A stretch of 64,000 nucleotides of DNA from Morganella morganii_D (GCA_044772875.1 CP173058.1:1054001-1118000); one strand, 5' to 3'; positions 17,535 through 25,193 are shown, numbered from the stretch's first letter. The notes: generated by a model from the letters alone, not told the origin. Program-made: numbers and translations.

Positions 17535-18038
17535 ATGTTCGGTGAAATTCCAGCGGCTATTGCTGCTATCAGAGAAAGCCTTAATCTATTTAACGCCGTT
17601 AATGACGCTAAAAATCAGGCTGTTATTGATAATGCAGTCTATGAAATAAATAGAAAACTTCATGATATTCAAATGGAAAACACTAAGCTCTTAGAGATCA
17701 TAAATGAGAAGCAGAAGTCGATAATGCTCCTTGAGGAGTCTCTCAGTGAAGCAAATGCAAAAAATGCTGATAAAGAGAAATGGCTTAGAGAGTCCGTTGA
17801 TTATGAAGCGTGGAGCCCGATGGTTGGTACGACGATCTATCGTAAGAATCTTCCCGAAAATTCCATTTGCAAATATTCCTACTTTTGTGCTCACTGTTAT
17901 GAGTCTGGAAAGGCGTCTGCACTTAGTGCTAAGTCGGTTAAAACTATCCCTGGTATTGGTGCTCATATTGCTACCCTTAAATGCAATTCATGTGGTTCGG
18001 AATATTTATCTCCAGTATCTAAGTTGAAGTCTGGTTAA
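17535..18038 (+). CDS. Coiled-coil protein with C-terminal zinc ribbon, against operon direction
   Basis: This 167-residue protein has an N-terminal segment MFGEIPAAIAAIRESLNLFNA, a coiled coil (about residues 35-80) and a C-terminal CxxC...CxxC ribbon (FCAHCYESGK and LKCNSCGSEYL). GGAAG precedes the ATG, and a TATAAT lies at 17499-17504, though without a good -35. Similar proteins of unknown role occur near the immunity regions of enterobacterial prophages. It is transcribed against the early left operon, so it is probably expressed from its own promoter in the lysogen. Confidence 0.7.
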   Translation: MFGEIPAAIAAIRESLNLFNAVNDAKNQAVIDNAVYEINRKLHDIQMENTKLLEIINEKQKSIMLLEESLSEANAKNADKEKWLRESVDYEAWSPMVGTTIYRKNLPENSICKYSYFCAHCYESGKASALSAKSVKTIPGIGAHIATLKCNSCGSEYLSPVSKLKSG

Positions 18039-18075
18039 CTCACCATAGCCCACTCACCGAATGGGCTGTGATTAG
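18033..18075. repeat. Leader hairpin shared with element E2 (copy 1)
   Basis: These 43 bases match 59496-59538 at 40 positions. The core AGCCCA...TGGGCT forms a hairpin. Read leftward it is followed by ATGGTGAGTTAA, a three-codon reading frame present in both copies. It overlaps the 3' end of the ribbon-protein gene on the other strand. Confidence 0.8.
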
Positions 18076-18416
18076 CTGCCACACTCTCGCAGTGGCCTCG
18101 CTCATGCCCTTGAGGTTGCATGCCCATCGGCAGCTAATAACTGGTGCGGGCTTGGCTTTCCCGCTGCTTTACCAGAGCTACTTGTAATCTAAACCTTGAC
18201 CCGTCGCTACACAGGCTAGCCATCTGGCTACTCAGGGGTTAGTCACTACCTAACCATTGTTGCGATGCAACTGCGGTCTGTCCGCTTTTCCTTCTACATA
18301 AATCCTCCGGTACTAACGGTGCTTTTCATAAAGACGCGACCGATTTAGCGCCTGTTCTGGTGTTGGTACATAAAAATATCTGCGCTCACACAACCCATCC
18401 CGCCAGTGTTGCCCGT
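18039..18416 (-). other. Structured leader region without a gene
   Basis: These 378 bp hold no convincing gene. On the leftward strand they contain several hairpins, including a perfect 10-bp stem (18071-18080 with 18129-18138). They lie downstream of the left promoter, where lambdoid phages keep N, nut sites and regulatory RNAs. I found no N gene. A C4-type antisense RNA or an antitermination leader are possible readings; neither is shown. Confidence 0.5.
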
Positions 18417-18920
18417 TCACGATTGATGCGGGAAGTTTAACCATGCAAATTCGCCGTGAAGCTCTTTTGCCGCCTGGTCATAGGCTTTCGCTGCGTCGAT
18501 TTTGCAGGCATATAGTCCGAGGTGGGTAACTTTGCTATTGCAGCAAATTTGCGCGTGCCATTTTCTTACTGACTTCATCCAGCTGACACCCTTGTATCCG
18601 CTTTTGTTGCTTGCCCGTATCCCTTGGTTATGTTGGTTTTGGTTGTGTGTGCAAACACGAAGGTTTTCGATTCTGTTATTAAGTTTGTCGTTGTCTATGT
18701 GGTCGATATGCATATCAGGGCACCTGCCATGAACCACCGCCCATATAGCCCTGTGTTCGATTACAGTGCCAACCACCGGAAGGTTTAGCCTTTTGTATCC
18801 CCTGTGGTCTATCCATGCTGTGTATGGGTCACCAGTCTCTGTGTTAAATAAGCATCCGTTGGTATTGTCATAACCGATGTTTTTAAAGTTTGATTTCACG
18901 TATTTGTTGCTGAATTTCAT
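18417..18920 (-). CDS. HNH endonuclease with AP2 domain
   Basis: This 167-residue protein combines an HNH_3 nuclease core (HRAIWAVVHG, DMHIDHIDNDKLNNRIENLR, THNQNQHNQG) with a C-terminal AP2 DNA-binding domain (SGYKGVSWMKSVRKWHAQI and the following LGLYACKIDAAKAYDQAA). This is the architecture of free-standing homing endonucleases of phages, which cut intron-less or gene-less alleles and spread by repair. GAGGTG precedes the start. It is inserted between the left promoter and the structured leader, so it would be the first gene transcribed leftward. I see no intron or interrupted gene next to it. Confidence 0.9.
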   Translation of the reverse strand: MKFSNKYVKSNFKNIGYDNTNGCLFNTETGDPYTAWIDHRGYKRLNLPVVGTVIEHRAIWAVVHGRCPDMHIDHIDNDKLNNRIENLRVCTHNQNQHNQGIRASNKSGYKGVSWMKSVRKWHAQICCNSKVTHLGLYACKIDAAKAYDQAAKELHGEFAWLNFPHQS

Positions 18921-19070
18921 TTGAAATACACCTCGTCGGGTAAGGAATATTTCCTATGAAATTGCATCTCATTGACCACTTAACTAGCTGGTTCCGCCGA
19001 GTGCCCGACGCATGGTTTAAAGTCGCGCCGTTCGACTATGGTTATCTCCGGTTGCCCTTCGATGGGTATA

Positions 19071-19099
19071 AATATAGCCAAAGATATTTATCATGTAAA
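19071..19099 (-). promoter_or_regulatory. Left early promoter PL of E1
   Basis: Read leftward: TTTACA, 17-bp spacer, TATATT. One 14-bp operator covers the -10 and spacer and a second abuts the -35, as expected for repression by cI and Cro. Confidence 0.7.
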
Positions 19100-19133
19100 T
19101 AGCCAAAGATATATAAATTATAGACAAAGCTAT
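19074..19133. promoter_or_regulatory. Left operators of E1 (three sites)
   Basis: Three 14-bp sites of the form ATAGCCAAAGCTAT are at 19074-19087, 19099-19112 and 19120-19133. The same motif occurs four times in the right operator region. Partial dyad symmetry fits a dimeric repressor. Confidence 0.8.
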
Positions 19134-19205
19134 ATGTTTATGTATTTAAAGGGTAATTATTTTTTACTTGAGGGTGTTTTTTATAGCTAGATCACAAAAA
19201 TTAGG

Positions 19206-19231
19206 CACAAAAAAACCTGCCGAAGCAGGTT
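19206..19231 (-). terminator. Terminator of cI (E1)
   Basis: A 7-bp stem AACCTGC with loop CGAA and its complement is followed, on the leftward strand, by a run of eight T residues just after the cI stop codon. Confidence 0.85.
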
Positions 19232-19251
19232 TATCGCGGGGGAGTGGATGG

Positions 19252-19974
19252 TTACCAGCCCATAACAGACCAGTTAAAGACGCGACCGATTATTTTAACG
19301 TCGTCTTCATTCGCTATTTCATCGGGGTAATCTGATGAATTAAAACTACGGATTATTAATTTACCACCTGGGCGGCGCATCAATATTTTCACCCGTAACA
19401 GATCATCTTGTTCAATGGCGTACACGCCGCCATCAATGACTTTTTTATGTCCCGTGCTAACTGATACTGTTGCGCCATTCGGTATAACTGGAGACATACT
19501 ATCTCCGTGAACGGGGAATGCCATGGCCTCGCTTGGGTGAACGCCATACCGGTTTAAGGTGGATCTGGAAAAGCGTAACTTATACCCATTTTCATCCTCA
19601 GCTCCATCACAGCCATATCCAGCCGCTAACTCAATACTTTTGTAAAAAGGAATCTCAACCTCGTCTTTGTCTAATGGGGTTCGGCTATCCCATGCCTCAA
19701 CCTTCTCAGGATTTATCGAGTCCATAGGGACACCATCAGAAGCGTGGTCATTTAAAAAATCCGGAGCCACCCCCTCACCAGTAGCCAGCCAAACAGGATC
19801 GACGTTCAATGCATGGGCTATCTCAACGGCCTTCCTTGAGCTGTGAGCCCTGCCTGATGTCAGCTTCCATATGCTTGGCTGAGCCATACCAACAGCATCA
19901 CCAAGTGATGATTGTGTGAATCCACGCATCTTCATGGCGAGGTTTAGTCGTTCAGTGAATGTTGTCTTTTTCAT
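19252..19974 (-). CDS. CI-type repressor of E1 (HTH plus S24 peptidase)
   Basis: This 240-residue prophage repressor has an N-terminal helix-turn-helix (TQSSLGDAVGMAQPSIWKLT, about residues 20-39) and a C-terminal LexA-like S24 domain. The self-cleavage site is the Ala118-Gly119 pair (IELAAGYG), the catalytic serine is Ser159 in HGDSMSP and the general base is probably Lys196 in RVKIL. RecA-stimulated self-cleavage is therefore expected to induce the phage. It is divergent from cro across the right operators. The maintenance promoter lies so close that the message would start at the AUG itself. Confidence 0.93.
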   Translation of the reverse strand: MKKTTFTERLNLAMKMRGFTQSSLGDAVGMAQPSIWKLTSGRAHSSRKAVEIAHALNVDPVWLATGEGVAPDFLNDHASDGVPMDSINPEKVEAWDSRTPLDKDEVEIPFYKSIELAAGYGCDGAEDENGYKLRFSRSTLNRYGVHPSEAMAFPVHGDSMSPVIPNGATVSVSTGHKKVIDGGVYAIEQDDLLRVKILMRRPGGKLIIRSFNSSDYPDEIANEDDVKIIGRVFNWSVMGW

Positions 19975-19980
19975 ATCTCA

Positions 19981-20009
19981 ATTATATAGCCGCAGCTATC
20001 CTCCAACAA
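19981..20009 (-). promoter_or_regulatory. Repressor maintenance promoter PRM of E1
   Basis: Read leftward: TTGTTG, 17-bp spacer, TATAAT. The -10 ends seven bases before the cI ATG at 19974, so a leaderless message is predicted, as known for lambda cI from PRM. One operator (19986-19999) lies in the spacer. Confidence 0.75.
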
Positions 20010-20078
20010 ACAGCCAAAGCTATTTACTTTTAAAATATCTAAGGCTATTATTGGTTATATTCCAACAGCCGAGGTTAT
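19986..20078. promoter_or_regulatory. Right operators of E1 (four sites)
   Basis: Four 14-bp sites lie at 19986-19999, 20010-20023, 20035-20048 and 20065-20078, with consensus ATAGCCAAAGCTAT. The first covers the PRM spacer, the second abuts the PR -35, the third covers the PR spacer and -10, and the fourth lies just before cro. Confidence 0.8.
20023..20051 (+). promoter_or_regulatory. Right early promoter PR of E1
   Basis: TTTACT, 17-bp spacer and TATTAT lie about 30 bp upstream of the cro start, overlapped by operators. Confidence 0.75.
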
Positions 20079-20080
20079 TT

Positions 20081-20293
20081 ATGAAAAACAAACTTATCGA
20101 CAAGGCTATTGGCATGGTGGGCAACCAACGGAAATTGGCTGACGCCTGTAACGTAAAACAACCCACAGTGTGGGCTTGGTTACACGGACGGAAAAAACCA
20201 TCTGCCACAAGCGCAAAACGTATCGAAATGGTGACAAACGGAGCCGTTCTTGCGAGTCAGTTAAGACCTGACCTGCATGAAATTTTTGGGTGA
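20081..20293 (+). CDS. Cro-like repressor of E1
   Basis: This 70-residue protein is a small helix-turn-helix regulator (GNQRKLADACNVKQPTVWAWLH) of the YdaS/Cro kind, whose usual role is to shut off the repressor gene and favour lytic growth. It is the first gene of the right operon and is divergent from cI across the operators. The ATG at 20081 follows GAGG; an in-frame extension to 19916 would run through the promoters and is rejected. Confidence 0.88.
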   Translation: MKNKLIDKAIGMVGNQRKLADACNVKQPTVWAWLHGRKKPSATSAKRIEMVTNGAVLASQLRPDLHEIFG

Positions 20294-20474
20294 TTAAACA
20301 TCACCTACCAAAAAGCAGTAGCTGAACGGCACAGCATATTGTCGGGCGGGCGGCGTATCTCCAAGGAGACAATGTACCGAAGAGGCAGAACCCACCAAAT
20401 TACATTTTTTCAACACAGCAACACCTCACAGGAAGTGAGCGAATAACTGTATCTCAATAAGGACATTATGAATT

Positions 20475-20819
20475 ATGGAATTATCAAACGAACGCAAGTT
20501 TCGTGAAATCGAGACAAAAATTCTCAAAGGGATTCATTCAACCGGCGCACGTGAAATCGCGCACAGAACGGGCATACACGAATCTCAAATATCCCGGTGG
20601 CAGTCACCACAACACAAAGAAAATCTCAGCTTCATACAGCGCTGCGCTCGTTTACTGGCGGCAATTGAATATGAGGGCGGGGAAGACATGGTTGTGTTGC
20701 AGGGTGATGAGGCAAGGGCATTAATTCAGATGCTCGGACATATCAGAACACCAAAAAGAAAAGCCCCGGCGGTAACCGAGGCCAAGAGTCAAATCAATTT
20801 AGTACTTGATGAGGACTAA
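20475..20819 (+). CDS. CII-like transcriptional activator
   Basis: This 114-residue protein sits directly after cro, where CII is encoded in lambda and P22 (gene c1). The helix-turn-helix reads GAREIAHRTGIHESQISRWQ, close to the CII recognition helix, and the family segment SFIQRCARLLAAIEY follows. CII activates the establishment promoters of the repressor and int and sets lysogeny frequency. An AAGGA lies a little upstream. The 180 bp between cro and this gene hold small hairpins but no nut site I can name. Confidence 0.85.
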   Translation: MELSNERKFREIETKILKGIHSTGAREIAHRTGIHESQISRWQSPQHKENLSFIQRCARLLAAIEYEGGEDMVVLQGDEARALIQMLGHIRTPKRKAPAVTEAKSQINLVLDED

Positions 20820-20825
20820 TTATAT

Positions 20826-21005
20826 ATGAAACGTAAACGGAATCATAGTGTTAACCATCACGCTGTGCATAAAAACATCGCCGAATACAATGAGACACGG
20901 AGTGTCACTGAGCAAGGTGCTAAAGCACTCAGGGCGGCTTTTAACGATGCGTTATTGCGAAAAGCCCATAGGGAAGAACTTACCGGAGGTAAACGGCATG
21001 AATAA
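20826..21005 (+). CDS. Small basic protein between cII and O
   Basis: This 59-residue basic protein (MKRKRNHSVNHHAVHKNIAE...) starts seven bases after the cII stop. It overlaps the start of the initiator gene by 8 bases, which supports a coupled gene. Short genes of this kind occur at this place in other lambdoid phages. Function unknown. Confidence 0.55.
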   Translation: MKRKRNHSVNHHAVHKNIAEYNETRSVTEQGAKALRAAFNDALLRKAHREELTGGKRHE

Positions 21006-21909
21006 CGTGTCATATGCACTACAGAAGCGCGTAGAGCAGCCTGTTAAATCAGGCAAGGGGTTTGCCTTTATGCACAGACAAATTGTTGACTGTGACTTTT
21101 ACAGGAAGGATTCAGAGGCAGTGCATTTGTGGCTTCACCTGATCATGACTGCAAGCAGTAAGCCTGAAGTGGTGGAAACAGATATCGGCATGATTTCAAT
21201 CGGTCGCGGACAGATGATGAGAAGCCGCCCGGTGTTGACAAAAGAAACCGGTATTTCAGACAATAAAATCCGGTCACTTTTACGCAGTTTTGTGACAAAA
21301 GGCATGATCAGTATCGATGCAAAAAGTAAAAAAATCAGCATCATTACCGTGCTGAAATACGACGAATATCAGGGTCAAAATTGTCCGGAGAATGTCCGGA
21401 AGTTGTCCGATGCAAAACCAGTAACGGCAACGCCTGAGCTGGTAGAATGTCCGACGATTGTCCAAGAGTTGTCCTTATACAATAATATAAATAATATAAC
21501 TACATCTAACGATGTAGTTGGTGGACTTTCTGACGAAAGCCACGATGACCAGTCAGCAGAAATCAAATCCAAAAAATCACCACCGGTTCCCTACCAGGCC
21601 ATTATCGACGCATACCATGAGATCCTTCCTGAAATGGCAAGAATCCAGGTTGTTCGCGGAACACGGAAAAATAAAATCCGCTCGTTCTGGCAGAAATGCA
21701 ACAGCGAATACATGAAATCACACAACAGACCGTTCACTCTGGAAAACTGGCGCGGATATCTGGGGTATATCTCGCAGCATTGCCGCTGGATGACCGAAGT
21801 CAGACCTAACGGAAAGGGCGGCTTCTGGAGAGCCAAAAATCTCGATTACCTGATCACCGATGAGTGTTACACCGCCGTCAAGGAGGACAGAGCCAATGAC
21901 CGGAAATAA
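20998..21909 (+). CDS. O-like replication initiator
   Basis: This 303-residue protein is encoded in the position of lambda O / P22 gene 18. The N-terminal part (KSGKGFAFMHRQIVDCDFYRK, PVLTKETGISDNKIRSLLR) is a winged-helix DNA-binding domain. The middle is a low-complexity linker and the C-terminal part (YHEILPEMARIQVVRGTRKN) is typical of the region that recruits the helicase. The start at 20998 follows CCGGAGG; an extension to 20848 is unlikely because it overlaps the small gene. Repeated 11-bp motifs inside the gene are the likely origin to which it binds. The stop overlaps the dnaB-like start. Confidence 0.88.
   Translation: MNNVSYALQKRVEQPVKSGKGFAFMHRQIVDCDFYRKDSEAVHLWLHLIMTASSKPEVVETDIGMISIGRGQMMRSRPVLTKETGISDNKIRSLLRSFVTKGMISIDAKSKKISIITVLKYDEYQGQNCPENVRKLSDAKPVTATPELVECPTIVQELSLYNNINNITTSNDVVGGLSDESHDDQSAEIKSKKSPPVPYQAIIDAYHEILPEMARIQVVRGTRKNKIRSFWQKCNSEYMKSHNRPFTLENWRGYLGYISQHCRWMTEVRPNGKGGFWRAKNLDYLITDECYTAVKEDRANDRK
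21381..21519 (+). other. Predicted replication origin inside the O-like gene
   Basis: Six copies of (A/T)TGTCC begin at 21381, 21392, 21403, 21447, 21458 and 21469, all in 11-bp phase (the gap of 44 is four periods). They are followed by an AT-rich stretch (21476-21497) and a perfect 9-bp inverted repeat (21498-21519). Because 11 is not a multiple of three, the repetition cannot come from protein repeats. Lambda ori has the same iteron plus AT-rich design within O. Confidence 0.75.
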
Positions 21910-23293
21910 TTTTAACCAGGTTCCGCAAAGCCTTGAGGCTGAGCAAAGTGTTATCGGAGCATTGCTGCTAGACCCGCAGGGCGACCGTAGTCAGATGGTG
22001 TTATCCAGACTTCAGCCGGAAATGTTTTACCATGCATCGCACAGGCTGATTTACGAAGCTATCCGGGAGATGAGCCGCGGTAATACGCCTATTGACCTGA
22101 TCACGGTCAACGAAGCACTGGAAGGATCCGGAAAGTCAAAACAAACAGGAGGTTTCTCTTACCTGGCTAAAATCAGCAAAAACACGCCCAGCGCCGCGAA
22201 CATCGTTGCTTACGCCAACACCATCCGTGACAAGGCTATTGAGCGGCAGGCAATCGATAAGGCCGGAGAAATACAGCGGCTGTTTATCGAAACCAGTGTT
22301 CTCAGCCTGGCCGAAAAAATCGATATGGCTCAGACGATGCTGTCCGATGTGGTGGAGAGCAGCAAAACCGGCCGGCAATCAGGACTAACGAATATCTCTT
22401 CCGTGCTGGATGAATGGGTTATCGAGGTAGAGGAGCGATTCAAAAATCCCGATGCTAACCGTGGTCTGAAGACTGGCATTGAGCCGCTTGATGTCATGCT
22501 TGCGCCGAAGTTCATTGTTCGCGGATCCCTATTCGTTGTTGGTGCGCGTCCGAAGATGGGTAAAACCACAGTCCTGACCGAAATGGCTAAAAACGTTTCC
22601 GATTCCGGATTGCCGGTAGCGCTGTTCTCGATGGAAATGACCAACAAGCAGCTGGCCGAACGAATGATCAGCCAAAAATCGGGAATCAGTTCAAATGCCC
22701 TGTATGACAGCGGTGATGAGTACGAGTGGGGACTTATCAGCAAAGCCATGGGCGAGTTAAGTGAGCGCCCTAACATCTGGCTTGATGATACTCCGGGAAT
22801 GACACTGGCACACATTCAGGCGGAATGCCGGAAACTGAAACGCAAGACAGGAAAAATCGGGTTTATCGGCGTTGACTATCTGACGCTGATGAAAGCTGGC
22901 AAGGCAGACCGGAACGATATCGCATACGGCGAAATCACGAAGGGTCTGAAACAGCTCGCGAAAGAACTCGATACCACTGTTGTTCTGCTTACTCAGCTTA
23001 ACCGCAAGCTGGAAGACAGGGCAGACAAACGGCCTATGCCAAGTGACAGCCGCGACACCGGCCAAATCGAACAGGACTGCGATTACTGGCTGGGTATCTA
23101 CAAAGATTCAGTTTACAACGACAACGCAGACAAAACTCTCACAGAGCTGATTGTGCGCCTTAACCGTCACGGTAAAGCGGGAACGGCATACGTCGAGCAG
23201 AAAGGCCTGTGCATGTTTGATATCGATCAGACTCAGGCGATGGTCAGAGCCGAACCACCGGCGCGGCATAACCCAAGACAGAAGGACTTTTGA
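21896..23293 (+). CDS. DnaB-like replicative helicase (P22 gp12 type)
   Basis: This 465-residue protein is a DnaB-family hexameric helicase. The N-terminal domain begins QVPQSLEAEQSVIGALLLDP. The RecA-like domain has the Walker A loop GARPKMGKT (residues 216-224), the Walker B region IGFIGVDYLTLM and the TQLNRKLEDR segment. Being itself a helicase, it removes the need for a lambda P-type loader of host DnaB, as in P22 (genes 18 and 12). The ATG at 21896 follows AAGGAGG and overlaps the O-like gene by 14 bases. Confidence 0.95.
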   Translation: MTGNNFNQVPQSLEAEQSVIGALLLDPQGDRSQMVLSRLQPEMFYHASHRLIYEAIREMSRGNTPIDLITVNEALEGSGKSKQTGGFSYLAKISKNTPSAANIVAYANTIRDKAIERQAIDKAGEIQRLFIETSVLSLAEKIDMAQTMLSDVVESSKTGRQSGLTNISSVLDEWVIEVEERFKNPDANRGLKTGIEPLDVMLAPKFIVRGSLFVVGARPKMGKTTVLTEMAKNVSDSGLPVALFSMEMTNKQLAERMISQKSGISSNALYDSGDEYEWGLISKAMGELSERPNIWLDDTPGMTLAHIQAECRKLKRKTGKIGFIGVDYLTLMKAGKADRNDIAYGEITKGLKQLAKELDTTVVLLTQLNRKLEDRADKRPMPSDSRDTGQIEQDCDYWLGIYKDSVYNDNADKTLTELIVRLNRHGKAGTAYVEQKGLCMFDIDQTQAMVRAEPPARHNPRQKDF

Positions 23294-23295
23294 TT

Positions 23296-23433
23296 ATGGA
23301 ATTAACCAAAGAAGAACAGACTCTCGTTATTGAGTTACTGGAGCGACTTTTCGAGGAAGGGTTTGGCGGAGAAGCTGAAGACCGGCTGTTTGAAAAACTT
23401 ATTGCCGCGGTGAATGGCGAGAGGGAATCCTGA
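23296..23433 (+). CDS. 45-residue acidic protein
   Basis: This short frame (MELTKEEQTLVIELLERLFEE...) begins three bases after the helicase stop and ends three bases before the next start, in a tightly packed operon. It is acidic and probably helical. No family recognised. Confidence 0.5.
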   Translation: MELTKEEQTLVIELLERLFEEGFGGEAEDRLFEKLIAAVNGERES

Positions 23434-23435
23434 TT

Positions 23436-23645
23436 ATGGAGCCAACGGATTTTGAAAAGTGGTGTGCGGGTGAGCTTGGCTATACGCCGGAGTTCATCAT
23501 GAACAAACGGAGAAAAGACTTTTTCGGTACCGCTGGATACAAGTTGAGCGAGATTGAAGTCAGATATCGCGCATGGAATGCCGGAGTTCGCAGCAGACTG
23601 CCGTACCAGACACCGCCAAAAGGAGATGAAGATGAAATGGATTAA
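23436..23645 (+). CDS. Nin-region protein of unknown function
   Basis: This 69-residue protein (MEPTDFEKWCAGELGYTPEF...) ends with an acidic tail and overlaps the next gene by 14 bases. No domain recognised. Confidence 0.5.
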   Translation: MEPTDFEKWCAGELGYTPEFIMNKRRKDFFGTAGYKLSEIEVRYRAWNAGVRSRLPYQTPPKGDEDEMD

Positions 23646-23823
23646 GTGCTCGGAAAGAATGCCGGAAGCAGATGTTTCTGTTTTGGCTCTGTGTAACGGA
23701 GGGATACAGGTGCTGTTTGTACATTCAAGAACAGGACTGTGGGATGACGGAGATTTTTGGTCATGCATAGACCCTGATGAGGTAACCCACTGGATGCCAC
23801 TGCCACAACCACCGGAGGAGTGA
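23632..23823 (+). CDS. DUF551 protein
   Basis: This 63-residue protein reads WIKCSERMPEADVSVLALCNGG at the start and THWMPLPQPPEE at the end, the two marks of the phage DUF551 family, whose role is unknown. The ATG at 23632 is well spaced from AAAGGAG. It lies in the nin region and overlaps the preceding gene. Confidence 0.82.
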   Translation: MKWIKCSERMPEADVSVLALCNGGIQVLFVHSRTGLWDDGDFWSCIDPDEVTHWMPLPQPPEE

Positions 23824-23827
23824 TGAT

Positions 23828-24136
23828 ATGACAGAGAAAACACAGAAGCTTAAGCCTCACAAATTACCAGACGAAATCCGGCGCACGATAGCGGAACATC
23901 CGGTGTTTATCGGTATCGTTCAGCGTTGCCTGGAAGAGGACGAACTGGTCTCCAATTTTCAGCGCATTTACGGTGTGTCTCTGCCGAGGTTTAGCGAAAA
24001 CGCAATAATCAATATGGTCGATGAGGCAACGGGCTATCGCGAATCACAGACCCGCGAGTTCCTGTTTCACTTCATTCAGTTTGTACACCGCTGCGTCTGG
24101 TTACCACTACACAGCGAGGGAAAATTTGGAGGCTAA
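23828..24136 (+). CDS. Nin-region protein of unknown function
   Basis: This 102-residue protein (MTEKTQKLKPHKLPDEIRRT...) has GGAGGAG before its ATG and ends directly before ninB. It contains a helical FHFIQFVHRCVW segment. Position suggests a nin-type accessory gene. Confidence 0.6.
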   Translation: MTEKTQKLKPHKLPDEIRRTIAEHPVFIGIVQRCLEEDELVSNFQRIYGVSLPRFSENAIINMVDEATGYRESQTREFLFHFIQFVHRCVWLPLHSEGKFGG

Positions 24137-24580
24137 ATGGAAGCAGAATTTCTCTTCCACGAAACAACCAAAGATGCAGCCTGGAAACACCTCAAAGAAG
24201 CACTCGCAACAAACAAACCCCACCGAGTAATCATCAAGCCCTGGAAATCTACCCGCTCACTATCTCAGAACGCCACGTTTCATATGTGGTGCGGAGAGAT
24301 AAGCAGGTATCTGTGTGATAACGGCTCTAAATTCACGCCTGAGACAGTCAAGGAAATGCTTAAACATACATTCCTGGGCTACGAGGTCACTGAAATGATA
24401 GACGCCACCACGCAGCATACAGAGCGCGTAAGGACTATGAGAAAAACATCAAAGTTAGACACCGGGGAAATGTTCCACTTCATGGGGCAGGTTGAGCGCT
24501 GGGCTACAGGCATCGGTTGTTTTGTGACGATACCGGAAAACTCGGAGTACATGAAACTCAAAAGGGAGCAGGACGCATGA
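24137..24580 (+). CDS. ninB: NinB recombination protein
   Basis: This 147-residue protein has the NinB core PWKSTRSLSQNATFHMWCGE and a C-terminal LDTGEMFHFMGQVERWATG. NinB (Orf of lambda) is a recombination mediator that binds single-stranded DNA and SSB and helps load annealing proteins. Its presence fits the RecT/exonuclease pair encoded leftward. It overlaps the next gene by 4 bases. Confidence 0.92.
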   Translation: MEAEFLFHETTKDAAWKHLKEALATNKPHRVIIKPWKSTRSLSQNATFHMWCGEISRYLCDNGSKFTPETVKEMLKHTFLGYEVTEMIDATTQHTERVRTMRKTSKLDTGEMFHFMGQVERWATGIGCFVTIPENSEYMKLKREQDA

Positions 24581-24903
24581 AAAGAACCTATATCAAAACT
24601 ACCGAACAGAAGCAGGATGTATGCCTGCGGATAGTCCGGAATCTTCGCCAGCTGGACAGTTTCACGGTGAAGACGGTTTCACTGGCCGCTGAGTTAAAAA
24701 TCATGATGGCGACCACGTTTGTCAAAATGATGGAAGATATCGGTAGTGTCCACGTCAGCCACAAACACGGTAAGCAGGTTTATTACGTTTTTGATGATTA
24801 CGCCGTATCAAAAATCAAGGCTCACTTCAGTAGCTTTCCCGATAAAAAGCGCAAGGGGGAGAAGGTGAAAACGTCGGTATCTGAGCAGGAGGTAGCGGCA
24901 TGA
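24577..24903 (+). CDS. Nin-region winged-helix-like protein
   Basis: This 108-residue protein starts MKRTYIKTTEQKQDVCLRIV and has a middle section resembling a winged helix (SFTVKTVSLAAELKIMMATT). The ATG at 24577 overlaps the ninB stop as ATGA and is preferred to an upstream start. Function unknown. Confidence 0.6.
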   Translation: MKRTYIKTTEQKQDVCLRIVRNLRQLDSFTVKTVSLAAELKIMMATTFVKMMEDIGSVHVSHKHGKQVYYVFDDYAVSKIKAHFSSFPDKKRKGEKVKTSVSEQEVAA

Positions 24904-25193
24904 GCTGGAAAAGTAAAATTGAAGGTCTTGATATTGACCAGTTAAGAAACTTCAGGGATGCGATAAACGAAGCCATAAACCAGAAGGAGGAAGAGACGAA
25001 GCGTACTGTATGGCGCGTTTGTGACCGCTGGATGTGTCTTGGTAATTTCCGGGAGGATGATTACCTCAGCGCAGTTGACTTACTTGTTGAGACAGCAAAG
25101 CAACGCAACGCTGAAAACGATGTGGAATCAAGGTCGATAGAGATTGTTCGCCAGCGGGTTCCCGAGTCTGAATATGAGGACTGGTTTAAATGA
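24900..25193 (+). CDS. Nin-region protein of unknown function
   Basis: This 97-residue protein (MSWKSKIEGLDIDQLRNFRD...) overlaps both neighbours by 4 bases (ATGA), a sign of a coupled gene. No domain recognised. Confidence 0.6.
   Translation: MSWKSKIEGLDIDQLRNFRDAINEAINQKEEETKRTVWRVCDRWMCLGNFREDDYLSAVDLLVETAKQRNAENDVESRSIEIVRQRVPESEYEDWFK

Noticed and set aside
18956..19102. 48-codon plus-strand frame before the cI terminator of E1
   Set aside because: It runs through PL and its operators on the opposite strand and has no ribosome site.
23244..23843. Long reverse-strand frame across the nin genes
   Set aside because: It is antisense to tightly packed genes with ribosome sites and has no recognisable domain.
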